Assembly (NCBI GenBank): GCA_001632435.1
Contig: KV423931.1
Coordinates: 165,833-229,832, forward strand
Source: Calocera cornea HHB12733
Lineage: Eukaryota; Basidiomycota; Dacrymycetes; Dacrymycetales; Dacrymycetaceae
Direction of reading: 5' to 3'
DNA length: 64,000 bases
Part shown: in pieces, positions 32,205 to 45,000 of the stretch
Layout of the letters: each line of letters opens with the position of its first letter
Numbering within the stretch: position 1 is the stretch's first letter
The notes under the pieces: generated by a model
What the model saw: the letters and a program-made list of their open reading frames with translations, nothing else
Database searches by the model: none
Told to the model about the DNA's origin: nothing
Made by a program: the position numbers and the translations under genes

Positions 32205-32213
32205 ATATAATAA
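32205..32213 (+). promoter_or_regulatory. TATA-like box upstream of QNG1
   Basis: ATATAATAA, about 45 bases before the QNG1 ATG, within the shared promoter with RPL23. Sequence match only. Confidence 0.35.
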
Positions 32214-32255
32214 CGCACACTGCACCTCTACTGCCAGATCGCGCTGGGACGTATA

Positions 32256-33604
32256 ATGGCAATCAATCCCGTGCTAGAAAGCGCGAAATTCATTTGTAAA
32301 GTCAATAATAATACTATCCTTTGTTCCCGGCAAGGTCCGACGGCAGCTATTAGGGCAACCCGCACATCACAATCGACGAGCAAGCGATACCCGCTGTCGC
32401 ACGAGAGCTGTCAGAAACGCTCAAGACATATACCCCACACATATGGAGAGAGCAGCCGCTGCACAACGTCCCTGTCGTACCTTACGATCCTTACCACCCG
32501 TCCACACGCGAGACGCTAGACTGGCTCTTCTTTGTCTCGACTTTGAACTTCTCTTTCTGGTCTGATGCTGGCTGCACGCGCCGTTTTGCCGTCGAGTGGG
32601 ACGGGCAGAAATGGAACGGCTACTACTCGCTGCTGGCGGTGATAAAGCGTGCCCTGGACGCCGGAGTGCCCATTACGAGCCCTAGCTTCTACGGCAATCC
32701 GTCCAAATGCTCTGATCAGAGACTGAAGGAGCTCTTTGCACCTTGCCCAGACAAGCCGGAAAGGGAGGGCATACCCTTGATGGCTCAGCGGATCAAGTTC
32801 CTGCGAGAAGTCGGGGGTATCCTGGACCAAGTCGGACCATTCTCGTTGCTCCTTGAGCATGTATGCTGATGAGTCGCACAGAACTACGAAGGCTCCTATG
32901 TTGGCTTCCTGAACGAATGGGCCGAGAAGTACGGCGAATCTCGCACGGCTCTGCAGCTCGTTCAGATGGTGGTCGACACCTTCCCCTGCTACCGGGACCA
33001 ATGGCCGTACAAGGGTCGAATAGGTACCACCTTCGCTCGCTCCCATCCTTCCCGCTCCTGACATATGGAAAAAGTGCAGCTCTGGAAGCGCGCACAGATC
33101 CTGGTTGCCGAGACATGGTGAGCCGTCTACCCTTCCTTGACCTTGGCGAGACGGATGTTAAGACACACCAGGGCCGCCTTCCATCCCGTCGACCCGGCCC
33201 TCCCGCACCCCATTTTCCCGCACGGCATCCGCCAGCTAACGATGTTCGCCGACTACCGGGTGTGTCCCCTCCCTCCCTTTCCCCCCTGCCACCTCTAACA
33301 TCCAGCGCAGGTCCCCCAGCTACTCATGCACTACCACCTGCTCGTCCCCTCCCCCTCCCTCGCCTTCAAGCTCTCCGCCAAGCGCGACATCGCGGCCGGG
33401 TCGGACGAAGAGATCGCTATCCGCGGGGCGTCAATCCTCTCCGTGTCCCTGCTCCGGCAGGCCGTGGAGCGCCTGCGCGGGCGGGAGGACGACGACACGA
33501 GCGAGGTGATGCTCGATTTCTGGCTTTGGGACGAGGCGAAGCGGCTCGAGAGGACGGGGGTGGGCATGCCGGAGGCGATGCGCGTTAGGGGGGTGTTCTA
33601 CTAG
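32256..33604 (+). CDS. qng1: Queuosine salvage protein (DUF2419, Qng1)
   Basis: Model join(32256..32300, 32354..32830, 32882..33023, 33075..33117, 33172..33259, 33311..33604), 362 residues. Family features: NPVLESAKF at the N-terminus, HITIDEQAI, the LDWLFFVSTLNFSFWSD core, GYYSLLAVIKRALDAGVPI, KIKF/LREVG, FPCYRDQ, WKRAQILVAETWAAF and FADYRVPQLL. Established work identifies DUF2419 (human C9orf64, fission yeast Qng1) as a queuosine-5'-phosphate N-glycosidase that frees the queuine base, allowing eukaryotes to salvage it for tRNA modification. The acceptor AAAAAG before VQLWKR and the 51-base intron after GGILDQ were chosen because they restore family motifs. No tRNA-guanine transglycosylase gene is nearby. 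Confidence 0.93.
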
Positions 33605-33978
33605 ACTGTGTGTGCCCTGGCACCGCGAGAGCCGAGGGAGGGGAGGCTTATAGAGTATCGTATGTGCTGGCAAGACGGAACATAATTTATGATAGATGCT
33701 GCGCGCTCCTGCAATCTGCACTGTCTCTGCACAAAACTCCGCCGTATAGAGAATCCGTATTAGATGGAGCAATAGTTAGTCCAATATCATAGCTACATGA
33801 AAAGGACGAGCGCGCGCCGAAGGTCTGAGGTCTGAGGTCGTAAGGTTCAAAACGGTGTCATGTCGACGGGTTATCTGGGAAGGCTGCAAGGCCGCGACGG
33901 GGCAAGGACGCAGGTAGCAATGGAACAAGCGAGTGACAAGTAGCAAGCAACGGGCGAGCAGGAGGGAGAGAAGGAGGC
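33605..33978. other. Convergent 3' flanks, 374 bp
   Basis: Between the stops of QNG1 (plus) and syntaxin 1 (minus). No frame or repeat of note; should hold both polyadenylation regions. Confidence 0.6.
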
Positions 33979-35148
33979 CTAGTTGCTCTTGTTCTTGGGG
34001 ATCTCGATCGCCAGGATGATCGCGATGATGATGAGGATGACGACGATGATGCCGAAGCAGATCCAGCGCATTCTGCGCGCCCGCCGGGCGGAGACGACCG
34101 CCTTGTCCACCTGTTGGACGCTGGGCAGGGGATGAGCATACACACGGGAAAGCGGTGTGGGGGGAGCTTACGCCTTCTCGGTGTCTCGGTTCGCCTCGGC
34201 AGCGTTGGTGTTGATGACGTTGATGCCCTCGTCCTGCTCCTCGACAAGGATGCTCATCTATCGGCCGGGTCAGCAGCTATCCACAGCTTGAGGGAGAAAG
34301 GCGGACATCGTTGAACAGCTGAGCGAGCTCCGTGAGCGTCTTTTCGATCCTCTGCACCTCCTCGTGCCTCTCCTGCACCTCGCGGTACGCCGCGCGCGAC
34401 TCTCCGTAGCGGGTGGTGTTCCTAAGCTGTCCGCTCGTCAGCCCGCGCCAGCCCAGGTCCCAAAAAGAGCACTCACAGCCTGGGCGAAGACCTGCCCGCC
34501 CTGCCCGTCCTCCAGCACGGCCTGCACCTCCTCCGGCGTCGCGTCGGGCTTGACGATCCTGAACTGGCGCTCCATGCGCTCCCTGTACCGCTGGCGGTAC
34601 TGCTGCTCGACCCGCTGGTAGTTCTCCACCGCCTCCCTGAACTCGCTCTTGAGCGCGGCGGCCTGCTGCCGGCGCACCAAGCCGAGCCCGTCGCTCCCGC
34701 CCTGCCGCTCGAGGTCTTGTATCCGCTTCTTGAGCTGGTTGGTGAGCGACGACGTCTCCGTCACGAGCGCGTCGAGGTTCGCCGTGTCCCGCTTGAGCGC
34801 AGCCTCGTCCGTGCTGTTGAGCGTGCGCGAGTGCAGGTCCCCGATCCGTTGCACGGAGGGGACGAGCTGGGAGCGAATCGCATCCCGAACGCTGCCAATC
34901 TACACAATTGCACACCGTGAATCAGCCTCCCCGCTCATCGGTTCCCAAGCAGGAGCGCATAGACGCCACGCACCTCATTGTAGAACCCGGACATGTCCTC
35001 CCCGTTCTGTGCGGCCCCGTTGCCCGGGATGTTCCCCAGCTCGATTTGGTCCGCATTGCCCGCGCGCTGGGCCTATCCCCGGTATCAGCATCCCTGCAGC
35101 ACCATGGGAGTACGGAGTACGTACCCTGGAAGCAGCTAACCGGTCCAT
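33979..35148 (-). CDS. Sso-type plasma-membrane syntaxin (Qa-SNARE), copy 1
   Basis: Model complement(join(33979..34120, 34172..34257, 34307..34426, 34477..34899, 34974..35072, 35125..35148)), 297 residues. N-terminal short acidic segment, a three-helix Habc domain (IGSVRDAIRSQL through ERQFRIVKPDATPEEV), a SNARE motif whose central layer is the Gln in ILVEEQDEG, and a C-terminal anchor (WICFGIIVVILIIIAII) with a few terminal residues. This is the layout of yeast Sso1/2, which pair with Sec9 and Snc to fuse secretory vesicles with the plasma membrane. The intron before LRNTTRYGES is placed by comparison with copy 2, where this segment is uninterrupted. It lies directly downstream of copy 2 in the same orientation. 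Confidence 0.93.
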
Positions 35149-35766
35149 TGTCTTGGCTTAGGCCTGGGGGAAGGGGTAGATATGTATTGACTGGGATGGG
35201 ATGGGATAGAGAGTGCGGCGAGTGGGGAGCGGAGGGAGGTATAAGGCTGCTGAGCGGGTGGTTGCGCACGCAGTGTGTGTGAGTGCGCAGTGTGTTCGGG
35301 GAGAAGGAGGAGAGGGAGGGTGGGGAGAGGGAGGGGGAAGGGACAGGAACGTCGTGGACGGGGATCCCTGTTCTCGGGAATCGGCCTGCCTGCGGGTGCG
35401 GTGCTGAGCCGCTGTGCGCTGTGCCCCAGTTTGTGGCGGGTGGCGCATGTGCGTCAGGCTCCGGGATCGTCCCTTGTACCTCATGCACTGGCACACTGTG
35501 GGCTACGCGCTGCCACGAGACTCATTAGAATTGTAATATGGTCCATGCATTTGACTGCATATGCAAGCTCATGTACTAGACAATACGGGTCGGGGAGCAG
35601 GGGAGAGAAGAGAGGAAAGCGAGAGAGAGAGAGAATATAGGCTCTGTACATCCAATGGCAACTCAGACAGCAGCGGTCTCATCCCCAGGCACCGCCAAGC
35701 ACACCAACGCCTCTACCAAGCAATACACGCCAATACAGAACGAGGGTCAGACCGCGCCCTGGGCAC
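35149..35766. other. Spacer between the two syntaxin genes, 618 bp
   Basis: Promoter of copy 1 and 3' flank of copy 2. Contains a purine-rich (GAGAGG)n-like stretch at 35300-35345 and (GA)n at 35620-35636. No gene. Confidence 0.6.
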
Positions 35767-37004
35767 CTACTTCTTCTGGTTCTGTATCACCTCCACGGCT
35801 ACGACGATGGCGATGATAATGAGGATAATGAGGATGATCGCGAAGCAGATCCAGCGCTTCTTGCGTGCCGAGCGCGCGGACACAACCGCCTTCTCCGTCT
35901 GCTGCAGGCCCAACTCCATATCTTTGTCCGTCGAGAGTGCGTAGCTCTGGATGACGTTGATCGACTCGTCCTGCTCCTCGACCATGATGCTCATGTCGTT
36001 GAACAGTGTCGCGAGCTCCGTCAGCGTCTTCTCGATCCGCTTCACGTCCTCGTGCCGCTCCTGCACCTCGCGGAACGCAGCCCGCGACTCGCCGTACCGG
36101 TTCGAGCTCATCAGCGCCTGCGAGAAGATCTGCTCCCCCTGGTCGTTGTCCACCACCGCCCGCACCTCCTCGGGCGTCGCGTCGGGCTTGACGATCCGGA
36201 ACTGGCGCTCCATCCGCTGCTTGTACTTGCTGCGGAACTGCTGCTCCACACCTTGATAATTCTGGATGAGCTCGATGAACCGCGCTTTGGTCGCTGCGAT
36301 CTGCGGGCGCGCGTCAGCACCCTGCGGGTATCATCACATCACAGCGGGTAGACAGACCTGCTGCCGCCGGACCATGGCGTTCCCCGAGCGCCCGGCCTCC
36401 GCCTCCTGCTTCTTGATCCGCTTCTTGAGGTCGTTGCTGAGCCGGCTCGTCTCCTGCACGAGCGCAGCGAGGTCGCGCGTGTTGCGCTCCGCGACCGCCT
36501 CGTCCATGTTGTTCAGCGACCGGTTGTGCAGGTCCGATATCCGGTTCACGTTCCCCTCCAGTGTCTTGATCGAGTCCTGCAGGCTGGCGATCTGTCCCAC
36601 GATACCATGTGAGTGACGCAGTCTCTGTCACAGCATAGGCGCCAGGAACGCACCTCAGCATAGAAAGTCGACATGTCTTCCCCGCTCATGTTGGCGGCGA
36701 GCGGGGCCTTGTCCAGCACAGGCAGGCTCGACATCTCGTACCTCCCCACGGCCTGCTGCCCGTACGACTGCTGCCCGTAGGGCGAGGGCTCGTCCCGCTG
36801 GTCATAGGGGTTGGCGCGCCTGGCGGGGGCTGGGCCGTCACTACGTGCGGCGTCAGTGGATATATGCGCGCTCAGACGCGAGGTACGTACCTCAGGTTGT
36901 TGTACCCGCCCTGCTGGGCCTGCTCGTCATCACGATCAATATCAGCTGACGAGAAGGTGAAGGGAGGTGCGCACCCGCATAGCGGCGAGTCTGTCGCGCG
37001 ACAT
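35767..37004 (-). CDS. Sso-type plasma-membrane syntaxin (Qa-SNARE), copy 2
   Basis: Model complement(join(35767..36300, 36358..36591, 36654..36840, 36891..36919, 36975..37004)), 337 residues. It shares with copy 1 the start M-x(0-2)-DRLAA, the SGEDMSTFYAE entry to the Habc domain, FRIVKPDATPEEVRAV, RYGESRAAFREVQERHE, the SNARE core with MSIMVEEQDESINVI (central Gln) and the anchor WICFAIILIILIIIAIV. It differs by a 50-residue N-terminal insert rich in Pro, Tyr and Gln (GQQSYGQQAVGRYE), which could carry a regulatory or Munc18-binding element. Introns in the 3' half have been lost relative to copy 1. The pair is a tandem duplication old enough for the introns to have diverged. Confidence 0.93.
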
Positions 37005-37613
37005 TGCTCAGCGCTTCACGTTCTGTTTCGTTGTTCTTTGTGAGGTATTCGGTTGCTCTGGCGCGAACCAGCACTCCAGAGATGGTGATATTGGGATAGA
37101 GAGAGAAAGCGGGAAAGCGAGGTGGACGTTGGGGAGAAAGAAGGAAAGACGGTGGGCGCTGCTCGCCGGTGCTGGCGGCGTGAGATGTGGGAGGGAGACG
37201 GGGAGGAAGGGACGGGGGGGAACGAGGGGGAAGGCGGTACGGCGGATGGGCCGAGTGTATCGCCCGGTGACACGCCAGGGTTCTGCGGCGGTTACAGCAA
37301 CGCAACTCAGACACGGACGCGCCGCTGACAGGGAGACCCGTCGGAAGGGTCCCGTGGCGCGTGCGGCACGCATTCATTGGGTGCGTAATGAAGCTTGTGG
37401 CATGGGCATGTGCTTTGTATGAACGGTCGGGCTTGGTACCTGGCCGCACTGAATGCAGGATAACCGGCATGTTATTGCACATTGCCGCTTGGATTGATTG
37501 GTTCATTATTGATCGACAGCTGTCTGTCATGCCATTGCAACGTGCGGACACATCCATCGGCGCCGCCTTTTCACAGCTTGTGCCTTTTGGTGGCCGGCCT
37601 ATCGAGTGAGCAA
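37005..37613. other. Intergenic, 609 bp
   Basis: Upstream of syntaxin copy 2 and downstream of the NTF2-like gene, both on the minus strand. G-rich on the plus strand at 37110-37240. No gene seen. Confidence 0.6.
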
Positions 37614-38284
37614 CTACCAGTGGGCAGCGCTAATGGCGACCTTGTCCCACTCCTCCTCTGTCGCGTCATCAAGGAACCACCGGTCCTTCTCGTCAATCTC
37701 AACGTCGTTGCCCGACATCTGCCGCTTCTCCATCTGCCCGTTGGGCGCAAACGTCCAGTCCTCTATCATCAAAATCTCGCGTTAGAAGTGCAGAACGGGG
37801 TGGTAAAGGCGAGACGCACCAAGCCCGTAGCATCGGTACCACTGGTCCTTGTCCGAATCGTAGTGCTCGTACCAGAACTGCACGGCGATCTTGTTGTCGG
37901 TGAAGGCAAAGAGCTCCTTCCTGAGCCTAGACCAGCCGTCAGCCACCGCCCCTGTGCTAACGATAACCCTAGGCGAGCGACGCACTTGTACTTTGTCTCT
38001 TTCGCCCACTTCTTCGTCAGGAACGCGACAATCTTCTCCCTCCCCTGGAGGAACGTGTCCCGGTTGCGCCAGATCGAGTCCTTCGTATATCCGAGGCTGA
38101 TCTTGGCGGGGTCCTGCGAATTCCACATGTGTTGCGCCCCCTTGACCTGTCAAGTCGCGGAGATAATCATGATTGTCAGGTCACGCGTCCGGGAATGAGG
38201 CGCAAAGAGACGCTTTACCTTCTTCTCGGCGATCTCGCGCTTCAGGAAGGGAGGAAACGGCGGCTTAGACTCGTCGGTGGACAT
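37614..38284 (-). CDS. NTF2-like superfamily protein (DUF1348)
   Basis: Model complement(join(37614..37762, 37820..37926, 37986..38146, 38219..38284)), 160 residues, the normal family size. Conserved DUF1348 stretches: PPFPPFLKREIAEKKVKGAQ, WNSQDPAKISLGYT, DSIWRNRDTFLQGREKIVAF, KWAKETKYKLRKELFAF, IAVQFWYEHYD, QWYRCYGLEDW and the end WFLDDATEEEW. The fold is the cone-shaped NTF2/SnoaL barrel. Bacterial and fungal relatives are annotated only as hypothetical; no reaction is established. The second donor, TACAA/GTGCGT, and acceptor TCTAG/G restore an unbroken YKLRKELFAF. It sits upstream of the syntaxin pair on the same strand. Confidence 0.9.
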
Positions 38285-39041
38285 GATGCTTGGCAAGGGT
38301 TGGGTGCGGTCGGTGTTAAAGGTGGTTGCAGGGAGAGGCTGGTGAGTACAGGACTGGGACTGGTGCGTTGTCTTAACCAGGCAGTCGCATCGAAGCTTTT
38401 ATACTACAGGGTAGACGAGTTTAAAACATCGAGAACATAACCCTTCAAGGGTACGCGCCAGGTCGCCCACCATGAGACCTCCTCGGGAAAAGCATGCGGC
38501 GGGCGCTTCGGTCTCCTCCTCCAGTTACGTAACAAGCCAAGCGTTTCCCCGCTCCTATGATAGCGCCGGGACCTACGTGCGCCTGAGTCGTCGCGATGCG
38601 CCAACCGGGCGAGTGGGTGGGTGCTTGATCAGCCACCAGCAAGTCTGCACTGGCGAGAGCTGCGGGAAACGTCACGCGCCGGGGCTTGCGATGAGCTGCT
38701 TAGCAAATCTCCGACATCACTTGGGCGGATATTGTATGCGCACATAGGAGAGACGCCGCGGAGTGTGAGCGGGAAATTGCAACTGCTATTTTCGTCACCT
38801 GGGACGTCGTTGTCCGGCGGGCAAGCACCGGGCGCTCTTGCACAGACTCGGCTTGGCTCGGAGTAACTCCGGCGGCTCGCTCGGCTCCGCGGGCCACGTT
38901 CCCGGCTCAAAAGGCTCCGTTGACGTCAAGGCGCGCCGGAGAAGCGGAGTAGGAGAGGCTCGTCAGGGTCGCTGCGAGTCCAACGGTTGAAGGCGCAGTG
39001 CAAGCGTGAAGGTGCTGCTATACCCAGCGAGCGCGGACAAT
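38285..39041. other. Divergent promoter region, 757 bp
   Basis: Lies between the NTF2-like gene (minus) and STT4 (plus). No coding signal, repeat or RNA gene recognised. Confidence 0.6.
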
Positions 39042-42000
39042 ATGGACAGGTAAGTAATTGCACTGGAATAAGAAGGGATAGATACTAACAAGCAAACAGC
39101 CTTGAAATAAACCTCCATCAGCGCATCCTCTCCGACCTTGCAAAGAACGTCGCGTCCACCTCCCACACACCCGGTGCAGATGCCCACAAGGTAGATGCGA
39201 GCATCCGCGTCCTCGCCGAGCGCGTCGAGACGCGCGCGGTGCCGGAGGGAGAGGGGCTGCAGGATGATATGCGGGTGCCGATGGTGTGTTGATTTCGGAT
39301 GGGTTGGTTGGCGTGAGCCTTGACTAACTGGGAGCAGCCTGCGAGTAGAGTGCATTGTAACATCGCCTTCGGGGAACTTGCCCCCAGCGTGCCGGACGAG
39401 CATATCGACAGGGCGCTGACGGTCCTCGTCGAGCTCCTCCGCGATGTCCCCTACATAGACTTCGAGCCTAGTCTCGCCTGGACCGGTAAGCCACACCCTC
39501 TTCCAACCTTCGCGCAGTATTGACACCTTCGCAGACTGGGCGCTCCCCGACCAGCTAGTGTTCACCACCGTCTCCTCTCTCCTGCGCGTGGGCTCACTCC
39601 ACCCCACACACGTCTCCCAGGCGCTCGACGCAGTCTTCCAGTTCGTCAGCAAGATCCTGCAGCAGCTATCGACCGCCCCGCCGCAGCAGATCATCACCCA
39701 GACCCTGCCCTCCTTCCACGGTCTGTACCGCGCGCTCGTCTCGGTGCCTTTTCCGTGGAGCGTCTCGCACTGGCGCTGGCTCGCGTCCCTGCTCTCGCCA
39801 TTGCTCTCTGCGGAGCTCGTGGAGCGCTTGAACGACATCCTCATCGATGCGATCGAGGCGGACTACTCGGACGACGAGTACACACCGCGCTTTGCGAACG
39901 GGGATACGCCGGACGGCGACGGGACCGACTCGCCCGTGCGCAAGCCCTCACACGAACCTCAGGACCCGCGCGAGGCGACGTACAAGCAGACGCTGCTGAC
40001 GCGGTACGTTGCTGCCGGTCGCCCGCTGACCGGCTACTTCGTCGCCTGCTGCGTAGCGGAGATGCAGTGGACCACCCTTGCCGAAGCGCTACACACTCCA
40101 GGCCAAGAGTACTTCGTCGCCAAGACACCCGTAGCGGCCGAGGCGAGCACCCTGGCGTGGGGAACGCTGCTCGAGGGGAAGCTGGACGTCGCGGAGGGGC
40201 TGACGGAAGAGGACAAGGACGGGCTCAAGACCACGGGGCTGGAGGCGAGCAAGTGGGTGTCGGAGATGCTCGCGCAGATCAAGGACCTCGAGGGGATGGA
40301 GGGAGACGCGTACGTGAGGGAGGTCATGGCGGAGAGCTTGGTGCGTCTGCTTCGGTGGTAGCTTCGGTGGTGCTAATGCGATTCGTAGAAATTGACGGCG
40401 CTCTGCTCTGTTGCGCTGCAAGAGCTCGATACATCGTTGCTCACGGGGCTGAAGGTGCTGCTAAGCGATAATGCGCCTGTATACGACGCGCTTGTGCAAG
40501 AAGCAGCGCTGGCGTGCACGGCACTCTTAGCGCAAAAGTGGGTACCTGCAGTGAATGCGAAGATAAAGCATGCTGACGGCATACACAGTTTCGAAGAAGT
40601 CGCCGCCTCGATGATCTCCCACCTGCGGCGATTCGTCGTCCTCCCTTTGCAGATCTTCGAGTTTGAGTTCGTCGCGGACATGAACGCCCCCGCACCCCTC
40701 ACGGCGGCCGCCAAGTGCCTCGCCATCTGCATCCAAAAGGCCTCAGGAGAGGACTTGATCATGTCCTCCATGTATTCCTTGCTCAACTACATCTCTGCCA
40801 CAGCGCGCGACCACTCCTCGGCGACGTTCGAGGCGGCCTCCCTTTCCCATATCCCGGGAAGCACCTTCCCGTATATGCGCGGGCCGGACGGGAGTGGCTA
40901 CTCCACCGCTGTGGGGCTCAACAACTACTCGCAGGACCAGAAGCGCCTTGTCGCCATCAGCATCATCGCCGTGGTCACACATCTGGCACTTGAGTTTAAT
41001 CAGCCAGAGGTGGTAAAGCTCACGGTATCGATGCTCCTTCAGAGGCTCCGGTCGGCGGAGGCGGCGGTAGAGGCGTCCATCGTATATAGCTTGGTGGAGC
41101 TGGCGTTGAGGGCGCCGTCCAAGGCGTTCGAGGATATCATCAAGGCGCTATCGGCTATCAACAGGTCATCGAACCCCGAAGATCCGGCATTCTCGAACAA
41201 TATGGTCGGTGATACCGCCAATCGGGTTCATATTTGCGTGCTGAAAACAGAAACAGGTGTTGGCTGCCCAGACGCGTTTGGCGCAAGAACTGCACAAGCG
41301 CCCGGATTACTATGAGGCCTATCTGCTGGAGCTCTTGACCCTGTTCGCCGACAAAGGAGTCGCCATCCAAACGACGGCCGCTTCCGGCAAGGAGCATACT
41401 GCTGTACGTCTGATCGCTCCCTGTATGAGTTGTACGGCTGGCTAACCCCGCCTTAGTCCCAGGACGTCATAAGCGAGCTAGCTGCGCTCGTCCTCCCCAT
41501 CGACGCCCTACTCTCCCAAGCCGATATCCTAAAGAAGATCGACGAAGCGACAGACCTGACGCGGTACTTCCGCAACTTCTGGTACATCTGCGTGCTGTTC
41601 CGGTTCACCGACAGCTCGCCCAAGATCAACGAGTGGCAGCGAGCTGCACTGCTGAGGATCGCCAAGCAGACACCGAACCTTGTGGCTGAGGGAGCGGCGG
41701 ACTTCGTCTCTGGGGAGCTGGAGTATGATGTCGTTCTCCGGAAGGACTATGTGACAACAGTAGGTTTCTGATTTGGACCTCATTTCTCTCCTAATCAACG
41801 CAAACAGGCGGTGAACGAACATCGCAATATCCTCGCACAGTACCTGCCGTCCAGGGCATACGACATGAGAGCTTTCTCGCCGGCGCAGGTGATCTTCCTG
41901 CTGACAATGCACGATGTCGAGATGCTACGTGCGCGGGCTGTTCTGCCTGCATCGTTGCCCTTATACTTCGTCAACGAAGATGTCAACAACAGCGCCTTGA

Positions 42001-45000
42001 AGCCGTGCATGGATGCGATTGCAGAGAAGGTGCGTCCATCTGAGATCTGCCGTTCCACAATGAATGCTGACGATAGGCAGGTTATTCGAGGATTTGTAGG
42101 CGAGCTGAGCAAACAGATCGTGGAGCATTCGTTAGCGAAGAGTGTGTCTTCCGAGCTACGTGCACTGCTCTACGAGTCCTGCCATCGTATCGCAAAAGTC
42201 CGAGAGCTCGCCTTCAAATATCTCGATCGGCTGATCACGGCATTCCCTTCGCTGATGTGTGATCAACCCTTCTGCTTCTCCCTACTGGAGACCCTCACCA
42301 TTCTGAGACATGCATGTGAGGAAGAGTTCTTGTCCGAAGTATGTGTCTTCCATGGGCGCGCCGTTCGACCTATTGACATGTCTTCAGTACTCTCCGTCAT
42401 ACGACTTCCACTCGGAGAAATGTGCCTTCACCCTAGAGTTGACCGACTCATACGCCACTAGAAATGAGATCCTGGCGCTTGTTCACAAGAATGCATCTCA
42501 CTGGCTTTCGCTCGCCAATGCCCGCGCTCCGATCGAGCTGCAAGTCACTCTTCAGGTAATTTCTGACTGGAGCCGTTTCTCTCAGTTTGCTAACGCATAC
42601 ACAGCAATATCTGGCAGATCATCATGCCGTTGCCCTGCCAAACAACGTGGAGCTGGGCGCATCACTCGCTCTGCAGTTCGCCAGTGCAATAAGTCCGTCT
42701 GAGCGAAAGATCGGTAAGCATGATTGAGACAAGAGAAAGCTGACTGCTCACTGTGTTGTGTAGCTCCAATCGCGAGTCCTTGGTCCAATTGGAAGCCTGA
42801 TCGGGCAAAGGTGTTTACCAGTCACTTCGCTGCGAAGGAACATTATGCTGGAGAAGGTGCTGGTTTACGACTGTACGGGCAAGGCGGTGAGTGCTCGTCC
42901 CCATCAGAGGCATCATGTTTTGACATCCTGTAGGCCTTCAAAGTCTCCAGAAGAGTACTCCACATGCGGCTTCGGTTAAAGAGATTCTTGCGATGAAGGA
43001 GCAAATGTCCAAAGCAATCGAGGACATTGGGAACCGCACTAGCAACTTCACAGTACAAGACTTGCGCCGTCTGCTGTTCCGCTGTACATCTGTCTTGATT
43101 TCTGTGGATGGGGTGAGGACCTTAATGCCAGCATCGCTGCATGCTGCTCACATTCGCATCTAGTACGACTACGATCTCCTTCATTATCTGGTTGCGTTGC
43201 CATTCAAAGCTTTCAGTCCGCCAACGATCAGCTCTGGCATTGACTCGTGGACATGGCTCGTCTCTGAGCGTGGTGATCTCGAAATCATGCTCCTTCTAGA
43301 GATCGCAAATGCCTGGATTGGCACCATCAAGCACAAACAGGGCATCTTCTCAACGCTTATGGAGTATGTATGAACCATGTCTTCACCCGGATCTGAGGGC
43401 TGATAGCATGTGTAGCTATGACGATCCATTCAATCACGAGGTGCAGTATACCCCGTCCGACAGGATACAAATCGAGCGCGAGCTAGCCAGCTCGAAGCGG
43501 TTATTAACCCCTCATGCATTGCTCTTGCGAGCGTTGACGAGCCGATTCCAAGCCGTTCGCTATCATCACGCTGGGCTGATACTCATTCTGCTGCGACTTG
43601 TTCTCCGATCCACGCGGGCACATCAGCATTTGAGGTGTGCTCGTAAAATATTGTCATCGGGCCTTGCTGATTGATATCGCTAGCACCCATCCTTTGGCCC
43701 GAGAAGCGCGGTTCTCGCTCCTTCTGTTCGGATTTGAGGTGCTCAAGAGTAGTCGGATGGATACATACACGGAGCTCAAGATGCGAGAGGAGCTCTACGG
43801 CGCCGCATTCTCGTGGTTTGGAGTGCGGCCGTTGTGCGTGTGCCACTTCCTCGTTATTACAACGTACTGAACTCTTCTCAGATGGTCCTTCGGCGGCGAC
43901 CGTGTGCAGATTGATGCGGATATCAAGATATTACAGGAGTTCTCTCGTGTCATCCACACTGATGGCATACGTGGAGACCATTTGACGACGAGTCTTTCAA
44001 CGAGCCATCCCGGTTTCTGCATGCCAGGCGCTTCTTCGTTGGCCGAGTATGCGGTTCAACACAAGAATCGCAACGAGCTTCTACGGCTTCTTGTGGAGAA
44101 TGAGATTCAACGGTTGATTGTATGGGTTAACCCAACAAATGATCTCAAACGAGAGCAGGATCAGCCCGCAACCATGGAAAAGTCGCTGCTTGAAGTAGGT
44201 CGTTGGAATGCAACCCGAGTCATGGCTAACATACTGTAGCCTATGTGGGCACAAGCTGTGCGCACCGCTTGGAAAATAGATCCAGCCATCGCTGTTCACA
44301 TGGGAGAACGCTTCAAGTCTCCGTCGGTTCATTCGGAGATCGGACGACTGGTTCGCGCTCAGCCTAAGGAGGCGGTCGACATCCCGGAAGCTTTGCCCTT
44401 CTTGCTCGGCGATCAGCTCCAGACCGGAAACCGTGCAAGCCTGAAAGTGGGTCTTTCCCTCGGACAGAAAGCTCGAGGCTAATTCCTTCGTCCCAGTACA
44501 TCCTGCTGTGGCATTCTGTTCCACCGGTCACAGCTGTTACGTACTTCCAACCCCAGTACAAGAACCATCCCCTGCTACTGCAATACGCCCACAGAGTACT
44601 TCAGCAACATCCTGTGGAGTTGACCTTCTTCTTTGTCCCTCAGGTTGTTCAAGCGTTACGCAATGACGCGCTCGGTGAGCAACGTGCGGCCGCAGAGCTT
44701 CTGAGTTACTAACCGTCTCTGCAGGATATGTCGAGAGATTTATTTTCGAAACAGCCAAGATTTCGCAGCTGTTCTGCCACCAGATCATCTGGAATATGAA
44801 GGCAAATTGCTATAAGGACGAGGCAGAGGGCGAGGAGGACCCAATGAAGCCGATGCTCGATCGAATGACCGACATGATTGTCGCGGCCCTGTCTGGTCCT
44901 GCTCGCAAGTTCTATGATCGAGAGTTTGAGTTCTTCAGCGAAGTAACATCTATCTCGGGCAAGCTGAAGCCATACATCAAGAAGAGCAAGGTAGAGAAGA

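Noticed and set aside
40538..40588. Retaining the 51-base in-frame segment in STT4
   Set aside because: It starts GTGGGT and ends CTGACGGCATACACAG, a good intron by local rules; kept as intron, though read-through cannot be excluded without transcripts.
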